A stretch of DNA of 64,000 nucleotides from Bos javanicus. Its lineage: Eukaryota; Chordata; Mammalia; Artiodactyla; Bovidae. The notes below the pieces were generated by a model. It did no database searches and was not told where the DNA came from. It was given only the letters and a program-made list of their open reading frames with translations. The stretch covers positions 47,789,724 to 47,853,723 of the forward strand of contig NC_083877.1 in NCBI RefSeq assembly GCF_032452875.1, read 5' to 3'. This document shows positions 56,278 through 64,000 of this stretch, in pieces. How positions within the stretch are numbered: the first letter of the stretch is position 1; each line of letters begins with the position of its first letter. The position numbers were made by a program, and so were the translations under genes.

Positions 56278-57846
56278 AGTTTTCAATGTAAGTTAGATTT
56301 GTTACATAGTTGTACAAGAAATTGTACTATGTATTTAATGTTAAAAATGCTCTAAGATAATGTTCAGGATCAATTGTTAGAATATGTTTATTTGCTTTTA
56401 GAATTGTGTTGTCTAATCCCATGTATGAGTAATCCACAAATATGAGAAGCTCGTGCCTCCATCTAATTTTGTGGTGTCCTTAACTCCCTGTCCTGGGATA
56501 CACTCTTGGGAACAGCTTTGTATGGAAAATAGTGGAGTGGGTGGATTAAAGAATTCCTCTAATTTTCCACACTTAGAAATATGTGATCTGTCATACCCAT
56601 TTGCCCTTTGGAGATCTTATAATGACCTGGCATCTGGAGGAAAGTAGAGATTTTCCTGAATCCTCCTGTCTTTATACATTTCTCCCTCTTTCTACTATGA
56701 AGATTTGTTAGGACTCTTGCTTCAGACCAGAGGTTATCTAGTCTTTTAAAAAAATATTTCTAACTTGGAGTTGGTAACAATCTTTTTCTTCCCTCCTGCA
56801 AAGAAAGAAGACTCTTTAATAACAAAATAATGATAACTAAATTTAGTACAAATCAGACTTTACAATGGACTTTCTAATAAAATCCTCCCAGCAACTCTGG
56901 GAGGCAAGCACCATTTTTATCATCACAATTGTAGACAAGAAGAGAGTGATTTGTAGCCATATGATAGGAGAGATTCATATGGAATGTAAAAAGGAGGATA
57001 GCTTGACAAATGAATGGAGAGTTTTGAAATTTTGAACATTAAATTTTGGTTTTGATTGAAGTAAGGAACCAGAAGGGATCTATGAAGTCCAGCTCAATAG
57101 GCTTAATTTTCATACATAGAGACTTAGACACAAGGTGCTAGAGGTCAAGGACTCGCTGCTCTTAGAACTGGAACAGGGCACCCTGTCTAGAAGAGCAGCC
57201 TCTAGGGCAGAGCTGAACGTTCACCTTCCCAACGAGTTGCTTCCTCTTAATTAATTCTCAGCACTTCTATCCAGACTCGATGTAGAAAGAAGGCCTCACT
57301 TGCTGAGGGTACAGTAAGGACCTGTCCTGAAGTCACCTTTAAGGTAGAGTTCAAGACCCTCATTAAAATGCATCTCTGTGGGATGGGAAGGGAAAGACAT
57401 GTGGGCAGTAGGCTTCGTGAGCCCACTAGCATGAATTAGCTGGTCTAATTGGTGTACTGTCACTGTGCAGTCTGACTTCCAAGGTGACAGCTGGCTGGGC
57501 TGGAACCTTTTTATTGAGCAATCAAGGAAATGAAATGCTATAGAGCACAGAATTGGAGAAGATGAACCTAAATGGGGCACCATGATGGACAGTCCTGGAG
57601 AGTTCAGTGGGCATTGGACAACTGGATTTGGCAGGTTGGGAGGACTCCAGACTGCACTCAGTTCTGCACAGGACCAATTCTATCTGACTCTTTCAGTGTG
57701 ACCCCAGGGGTTCACTGATCATTCATTCATTTATCAAATATCTGGACTTATTTTTTTTTTCCATGGAATTTCACTGAGTTCATTATAGTTAGAGGAGACT
57801 AATTAATGAATTAAGCCAATGTCACATTGTGTTCCAAATACAGAAA
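56278..57846. other. Non-genic stretch with a possible MIR
   Basis: 56825-56960 ('aataatgataactaaattta', 'aatcctcccagcaactctgg', 'gaggcaagcaccatttttat') resembles a + strand MIR. The rest shows no recognisable feature. Confidence 0.45.
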
Positions 57847-58062
57847 GGCCCTGGTGGCTCAGATGATAAAGAATCTGCCTGCAATGCGAGAGACCCAGGT
57901 TGGATCCCTGGGCTGGGAAGATCCCCTGGAGAACAAAATGGCAACCCACTCCAGTATTCTTGCCTGGAAAATGCCATGGACAAAGGAACCTGTTGGGCTA
58001 CAATCCATGGGGTCACAGAGTTGGACACTACTGAATGACTAACACACACAATTACAGAAAGG
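57839..58062 (+). mobile_element. Bov-tA SINE with 10-bp target duplication
   Basis: Body about 57849-58052, head 'ccctggtggctcagatgata'. Direct repeats TACAGAAAGG occur at 57839-57848 and 58053-58062. The first bases of the head (gggcttc) are missing. Confidence 0.96.
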
Positions 58063-58099
58063 CATAGTCATTGCGAAGGAAAGGCTAGACATTGAGAGA

Positions 58100-58335
58100 A
58101 CCCAAAGGTGAAAGTGACATAGTTCTTGTCTTCAGAGTCTACAGTCTAGTACACAAATCAGTATTGAATACAATGAGATAAAAGGGAGGCAGAGATAGGT
58201 ACTTAAGGGAGTATACAGAAAGCATTGTACAATCCACGAATGGAGAACTTTTGTGCAGCTGAGGAGGATTAGAGAAGGGTCCATAGAAGAGGTGGCATTT
58301 GAACTGGCTCTTGAAAGGTTGAGAAGAATGTCATT
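58100..58335 (+). repeat. Old interspersed repeat, same type as 30185-30480
   Basis: 'tagttcttgtcttcagagtc', 'tacagtctagtacacaaatc', 'gaggtggcatttgaactggc' and 'tcttgaaaggttgagaagaa' follow the same old repeat order. Family not named. Confidence 0.5.
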
Positions 58336-58665
58336 CCCAAATTCATATCTGCATGCCACAAGTCTCCCTTGAGCCCTAACTCATAGGTATAACCGCCCTG
58401 CCCACTTTCTCATGCAAATATCAGATAAAGTATCTCATACTGAACGTGTTTATAATTAGACTTGTTTTTACCACTCCAAACTGGCTTGTCCCCCAATTTT
58501 ACTCATCTCCGTTCTTCCAATTGGACAGATCCTTGCTCTGCTCCTAAATCTACCCCTTTCATTTTTGGCCAAAGTCAAGCTTTATGCATGCAGTAGATGA
58601 TTGCTTTGTGAGACTTAGATTTTTGATGTGTTGATGAGACTGATAACTGGCTAAAAGAGACTTGA

Positions 58666-58976
58666 TAGTATTTATTTATCTTAACTTTTTATTCTGTATT
58701 GGGGTGTGGCTGATTAACAATGTTGTGATAGTTTCAGGTGAACTGCGCAGGGACTCAGCCACACATATACATGTATCTCTTCTCCCCCAAACTCCCCTCC
58801 CATCCAGGCTGCCACGTAACATTGAGCAGGGTTCCCTCTGCTATACAGTAGGTCATTCTTGGTTATCCATTTAAAATACAGCAGTGTGCACATGTCACCC
58901 CAAACTCCCTAACTATCCCTTCCCCTTGGCAGCTGTAAGTTTGTTCTGTATGTCTGTGAACACTAAATAGTATTTA
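58666..58976 (-). mobile_element. Artiodactyl L1 3' UTR fragment with target duplication
   Basis: The body 58676-58966 ('tctgtattggggtgtggctg', 'gttgtgatagtttcaggtga', 'gctgccacgtaacattgagc') is flanked by ATAGTATTTA at 58666-58675 and 58967-58976. Homologous to 4517-4863. Confidence 0.92.
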
Positions 58977-59119
58977 AAAAGCTCTAATGAAAGATGACGT
59001 TTTCTGTTTGTAAGACAATCCACCTAGTGGAGTCTGTTTGATCTGTACCCATGACTTAAAACTTACTTATATTTTAGAGGAATGAATGCATTCATAAGAT
59101 TTGTGTCACCCTTAATTAA
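58977..59119. other. Non-genic spacer
   Basis: Nothing recognised. Confidence 0.35.
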
Positions 59120-59280
59120 CCAAGTATGATCTCACTGTGCATTTTCATTTGATTTCACAGCAAGAACATTGACACAGATGTCTTTACTTTCCTTATTCTA
59201 CAGATGAGAAAACTGAAGGAGAATGAGCGATTTACCTGTGATATTACAGGTCATTCATAGAAGAACCTAGGAGGTGGCTT
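59120..59280 (+). mobile_element. MIR SINE, diverged
   Basis: 'ttgatttcacagcaagaaca', 'cttattctacagatgagaaa', 'actgaaggagaatgagcgat' and 'ttacctgtgatattacaggt' match the MIR 3' half. Confidence 0.7.
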
Positions 59281-61475
59281 GGAGCCTCTAGGCAATCAGT
59301 GGTTCAGTCCTAGGGAAGGGACAGGAGTAGATTACACTAGAGAAGAAGTTTGGGACTTATTTGTGGAGAGCCTTGAATGCCCCTCTTCAGGATTCTTCTG
59401 AAACTGGGATTTCCAGAATAGGACCAACTCTTTCCCGGAATATGCTAGGTAATCCACACAGGCACAGCAAAATACTAAATCCTGTATTCAGACTTGAAAA
59501 ACCTTTTCTTTCAAATTAATTATTTTTGTTAGTGTCTTATAATATGGTAGTGCATTTTCAGAGAAAGATAGGAATACACAAAAGCACATACTTATAGCTC
59601 AATTTTTTAATTGGTGAAGTGAAATTATACTTTTTGACCAAGACAGTTTCATGATGACTGCAGTTGCCTTGGGAAAATTAACTGTGGGTACCATAGCTGG
59701 GAACTCAAGATAGCCCCATGCCCAAGGGTTCTTGAGCATGCCAGTTGCTCTGGTTTGTATAGGAAACCAAGGTGAGATAATACAAGTAAAAGCACCCCAA
59801 GGATGTAAAATAAATCAAAAGCATGCCAAAAGATGCAAACAGAATTTGTCTTTAAAACCACCCAACAGCTGATTTTAGATTCTTGGAAACCAAGGTCTGT
59901 GTTAAAGGTTAAGAGGAGAATCTTCAAAAGAAAGATGAGCAACTTGACACTGATGCTGTGGAAACTTTTTCAGATCTGACTGAGCAGATTTGAACTTGTT
60001 TATTTACTTGGCATTCCTACTGTCTGTTCTAGAATCCTTAGAGCCTCATCTGTGGGAAAACAGAAACACTGTAGAAAGTGGAACTGGGTTTTGAAACACC
60101 TGAACGGGTTTTTAAGGCACCTTTACCTTTTTATATGGGATGGCATTTATCATTCTGCGGTCCAGCACTGATAAAACACGAGCAGGAAGGCGTGCAGTGA
60201 AGGAAATAGCCGGGTGAAGAAATTGACTACCCAAGCATTAATAAGTAGGAGGTTCCATTTGTTCTCAACCCCCCTCCAGCTTCAACATGTTTTTATGCCC
60301 AGCCAGAGAGGCGGCATTTTTCTGTTTTTCAGAACTGAGCTGAACCTGTGTTTCAGGAGCTCTGGCTTGAAAAGGTTTTATTCTATGAGGAACAAAGTGG
60401 CAAACTTTCTAATTTAGTTAAAATTCCTGTAACTTAAGAACCAGCTCAAAAGGATCTTGGTGCAGAACGGTCTGTTTGCCAGAGTGAGGACTCCACTGGC
60501 GTGACAACTATTTTTAGGGAGAATGCTGGCAGGCAGCATCCTAATGAAAGGCACAACAGAAGTAGCCTAAATGCTTTCCTGCTCTGTCCAACCTCGACTG
60601 GAGAGAAGGCCTTTTTTACAACCACATTTTTCTGAGTTCAAAGGTTTTATGTGTCTGTGCATATTGCATGTGCTTCAACCACTGCTAAGTTCCATGGAGA
60701 GGGGGAAAAAAACAGATACCATTTGCAAACCCACAGCTTAATGGTGAGTTGTTGGTCAGGAATGATCAGTTTTAGGGCTCGAGGAAGGGCATATTGAAGG
60801 TTATCAAATCTGAAGTGTAACCAAAGAAAATGCTGGGTAAACCTGAGTAAGGCAGGGAAATCAAGCCTTTTCATGGAGAAAATAATGTGTTTTTTTTGTT
60901 GTTGTTGTTATGAATGCCTTTTTTGAAGGCAAGAGTTATTTTGTTAGAACAAGGGAGTCTACTTAAACAACAGGAATATAAACAGGACCTTCTTTTCTGT
61001 CTGCTGACAGTTTTGGGTTTCTTGTGGGAGAATTTTAGCTGGGAGAGTGGAGGGGAGCAGGAGCCCTGTGCTGGCTGGAGGTCAGGAGACCTGGCCTGGC
61101 TTGTCTATGTCAAGAAATGACTTTTGGGTTTGACCTTGAACCAGACCTTCTGCTCCCAGACCTGTTTCTGCTCCTGTAAGTGGTGCTTCTTCTATGAAGT
61201 GGTACTTCATAGGCACACCTGAATCACCTCCCAGCTATAAGAATATGACTCTATACCTGTTGCTTTCCATGCTTCTCCTTTCCTCACTACACATGAGAAT
61301 AATTCCTTTCTTCCAACAATGGAGCCTTGCTCTGGTTCGGCCCTGTGTTCTCCACTGTGGTGGGCAGATCAGCACCAAGTACCACCTTCCATGGAGTCTA
61401 ACCCACATTTGTCCGTATGCTGTGATGTTATGTTACCTACCACTTAGAAAAAACTACACAACAGTTCTACCTATT
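59281..61475. other. Repeat-poor stretch, possible regulatory block
   Basis: About 2.2 kb with no confident transposon. 59940-60860 is single-copy-looking and contains a consensus MEF2-type site CTATTTTTAG at 60508-60517. Short open frames (60214-60417, 60914-61120) lack splice context. Confidence 0.4.
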
Positions 61476-62596
61476 GTTGTTATTGTTCAGTCGCTCAGTC
61501 GTGTTTGACTCTTTGCAACCCCATGGGCTGCAGCATGCCAGGCTTCCCTGTCCTTCACTAGCTACTGGAGCTTGAGGTCATTTCCATTGCATCAGTGATA
61601 CCATCCAACCATCTTGTCCTCTGCTGTCCCCTTCTCCTCCTGCCCTCAATCTTTCCCAGCATCAGGGTCTTTTCCAGTAAGTTAGCTCTGTATATCAGGT
61701 GGCCAAAGTATTGGCACTTCAGCTTTAGCATCCAGTCCTTCCAATGAATATTCAGGACTGATTTCCTTTAGGATTGACTTGTTTGATCTCCTTGCAGTCC
61801 AAGGGGCTCTCAAGAGTTTTCTCCAACACCACAGTTCAAAAGCATCAATTCTTCGGCACTCAGCTATCTTTGTGGTCCAGCTCTCACATCCATACATGAC
61901 TACTGGAAAAACCATAACTTTGACTATATGGACCTTTGTTGGCAAAATAATGTCTCTGCTTTTTCATACACTGTCTAGGTTTTTCATAGCTTTTATTCCA
62001 AGGAGGAAGTGTCTTTTAATTTTGTGGCTGCAGTCACCACCTGCAGTGATTTCGGAGCCCAAGAAAATAAAATTCTCTTATTATTTCCATTGTTTCCCCA
62101 TCTATTGTCCATGAAGTAATGGGACCAGATGCCATGATCTTAGTAGTTTGAGTGTTGAGTTTTAAGCCAGCTTTTTCACTCTCCTCTTTCACCTTCATCA
62201 AGAGGCTCTTTAGTTCCTCTTCACTTTCTGTCATAACAGTGGTGTTGTGAGCATGTCTGAGGTTATTGATATTTCTCCTGGCAATCCAGCTTATGCCTCA
62301 TCCAGCCCAGCATTTCACGTGATGTACACTGCATATAAGTTAAATAGGCAGGGTGATGATACACAGCCTTGAGTACTCCTTTTCCAATTTTGTATAAGTC
62401 TGTTGTTCCATGTCTGGTTCTATTTCTTCTTGACCTGCATACAGGTTTCTCAGGAGGCAGGTAAGGTGGTCTGATATTCCCATTTCTTTAAGAACTTTCC
62501 ACAGTTTATTGTGATCCACACAGTCAAAGGCTTTAGCATAGTCAATGAAGCAGAAGTAGATGTTTTTCTGGAATTCTCTTGCTTTTTCTACTTGGG
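61476..62596 (-). mobile_element. BovB LINE, 5'-truncated, ~1.1 kb
   Basis: From 'tattgttcagtcgctcagtc' back to 'ctggaattctcttgcttttt' on +. Read on -, it encodes FQKNIYFCFIDYAKAFDCVD (RT motif A) through VVMYGCESWT and FELWCWRKLLRAPW. Multiple frameshifts split the frame (61682-61945, 62034-62234, 62340-62600). More diverged than the other BovB copies. Confidence 0.95.
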
Positions 62597-62794
62597 TTGT
62601 CAGCTGTGGGATGCACCCTGAATTCAGAAATTGATAATAATGTACACCTCTTTGATGCAATGTAGCCATTAAAGACAGTGTAGTGATTGGTAGAACAGGT
62701 AGTGGGGGACACACCAGAGAGATGAACATGGGAAGGATGTTTCTGAAAGTCTTTCCAAAGACTACTAGGTCTGTTGAGGGGATTGGTGGCATTA
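62597..62794. other. Non-genic spacer
   Basis: Nothing recognised. Confidence 0.35.
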
Positions 62795-63028
62795 AAAGCC
62801 AGACTGCCTGCCATAGTTTCGTTCTCAGCTCTGCCACTTACTGGCTGTGTGACCCAAGACAAGTTTCTTCATGTCTTTGTAACTCAGTTTGCTCATCTGT
62901 GAAATGAGTGATGAGGATAGTAATTGCTTCATAGGAGTGTGGTAAGGATCATGTTAATGAATGAGTGTAAAGTATGTGGAACAGAGCCAGGCACTTAGTA
63001 AGCACCCCCTAAGTGTTCTGATTGATGT
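62795..63028 (-). mobile_element. MIR SINE, near full length
   Basis: The + strand 'agctctgccacttactggct', 'gtgtgacccaagacaagttt', 'tttgctcatctgtgaaatga' and 'gagccaggcacttagtaagc' is the reverse complement of MIR. Confidence 0.92.
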
Positions 63029-63039
63029 GGGTGTGACTG

Positions 63040-63183
63040 TATGGTCAATGGCTGGATCCCCCTCCAGGATGTGAGCTCTGGGAAAGCTGGGGACAGGCTT
63101 ATTTGCTCTCTCATCGTAGTTCCTAGTGCCTGCCAGTACCTACTATATAATTAAGTGCTCAGTAAATATTTGTGAAAATGAAT
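63040..63183 (+). mobile_element. L2 LINE 3' end
   Basis: 'ggatgtgagctctgggaaag', 'ctctcatcgtagttcctagt' and 'agtgctcagtaaatatttgt' are the L2 3' terminus. Confidence 0.8.
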
Positions 63184-63202
63184 TTGCTCTTTATTGTCTC
63201 CT

Positions 63203-63426
63203 AGGGCTTCCCAGGTGGCACAGTGGTAAAGAATCTGCCTGCCATTGTAGGAGATGTGGGTTCAGTCTCTGGGTTAGGAAGATCCCTTGGCGAACGGTAT
63301 GGCAATCCACTCCAGTATTTTTGCCTGGGAAGTTCAATGGACAGAGGAGCCTAGTGGGCTACAATCCATGGGGTCACAAAGAGTTGGACATGACTGAGTG
63401 ACTGAGCGTGCGTGCACTCACACACA
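63203..63426 (+). mobile_element. Bov-tA SINE
   Basis: Head 'agggcttcccaggtggcaca', then 'ctccagtatttttgcctggg' and 'gacatgactgagtgactgag', ending in a CA-rich tail. Confidence 0.95.
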
Positions 63427-63433
63427 CATACTA

Positions 63434-63507
63434 GACATTAGCCAATATTCACTGACCTCACAACACACACACACACATTGGACATTAGCCAGTATTCACT
63501 GACCTCA
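63434..63507. repeat. Tandem duplication with (CA)n between copies
   Basis: A 27-base unit starting GACATTAGCCA at 63434-63460 recurs at 63481-63507 with one mismatch (a/g). A 20-base CA-rich spacer separates the copies, giving a period of 47 bases. Confidence 0.95.
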
Positions 63508-64000
63508 TAAGGCTCTTTCATGAAATGAGCATGACAAAAACCCATTGCGATTAGTTTTTGTACAGTTAGCAAATGTATCAGAGAACTGTACTCTTAGGTC
63601 CTTCCTTGCAAATGATAGGTGTCTGTCTTATCAGCCTGTAGATTCTGGCCTCCTAATAAGGACAAAAGTAGATGCTAGAAATAAGTAAGAAGACCCGTTG
63701 TTCCCATAACTCTACTTTCTCAAGGCTCTGCTGATCGGAAGGCAGATGATGTCCTTGAGCGACTCCACAACCCAGATAAGGCTGTCGTAAGACAAAAGGA
63801 CTGTCCCTGCTTTGACAAATGGGACTGACCTTCCAGTCCTGGTGAAACATTCTGGCTTCAACAAAGTCTGTATCAGGTGGGAGATGATATATGGCTGGAA
63901 GTATGTAAATCCACAGGCAGGTGTTAACTGGCTGCTTTGTTATGCAATTAACCCACAATTCGCAAGCACCTCCAAATAAGTAGGTAAGTTATATTTGCTG
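63508..64000. other. Non-genic sequence to the end of the window
   Basis: No repeat recognised. An antisense open frame of 101 codons (63653-63958) has no domain or splice context. Confidence 0.4.

Overview
This window is mammalian nuclear DNA from a ruminant, most likely a bovid such as cattle or a close relative. The evidence is the repeat content. There are many Bov-tA and Bov-A2 SINEs, tRNA-Glu-type CHR SINEs of cetartiodactyls, BovB (RTE-type) LINE fragments and artiodactyl L1 copies. They lie on a background of older mammalian repeats (MIR, L2, L1M, MER5A, MER20, a MER33-like hAT element and old LTRs). Repeat family names are from memory of consensus features; no database search was run.

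I see no gene that can be called with confidence. No multi-exon open frame, no CpG-island promoter and no structural RNA gene is visible. The longest open frames are remnants of LINE reverse transcriptases or chance frames inside repeats. The window is therefore intergenic or lies within a large intron. Two short open stretches flanked by plausible splice sites (14358-14439 and 36425-36619, both +) are the only candidate exons, and both are weak.

Layout. 1-4.9 kb: CHR SINEs, an old unclassified repeat, a MER33-like DNA transposon, a BovB 3' end and an L1 3' fragment joined by a perfect 21-bp inverted repeat. 4.9-8.7 kb: mostly single-copy. 8.7-18.6 kb: MIR, L2 and MER20 remnants carrying younger Bov-tA and CHR SINEs. 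18.6-20.2 kb: single-copy. 20.2-23.3 kb: an old antisense L1 with four later insertions. 25.5-26.5 kb: a BovB copy that keeps the YADD box. 27.5-28.3 kb: an old LTR split by a Bov-tA with visible target duplication. 29.3-34.2 kb: an L1M 5' part, a split MER5A and an L1M 3' UTR. 35.4-38.1 kb: mostly single-copy, with the second exon-like segment. 39.4-43.0 kb: a three-level nest (solo LTR in BovB in L1M) plus a CHR SINE. 47-54.2 kb: old L1M in two orientations, two younger L1 copies (one internally deleted), Bov-A2 and Bov-tA SINEs. 54.2-61.5 kb: mostly single-copy with scattered SINEs. 61.5-63.4 kb: BovB, MIR, L2 and Bov-tA.

Nothing here forms a pathway or operon. The main content is a well-preserved record of successive transposon insertions, plus a few repeat-poor blocks that may hold regulatory elements.
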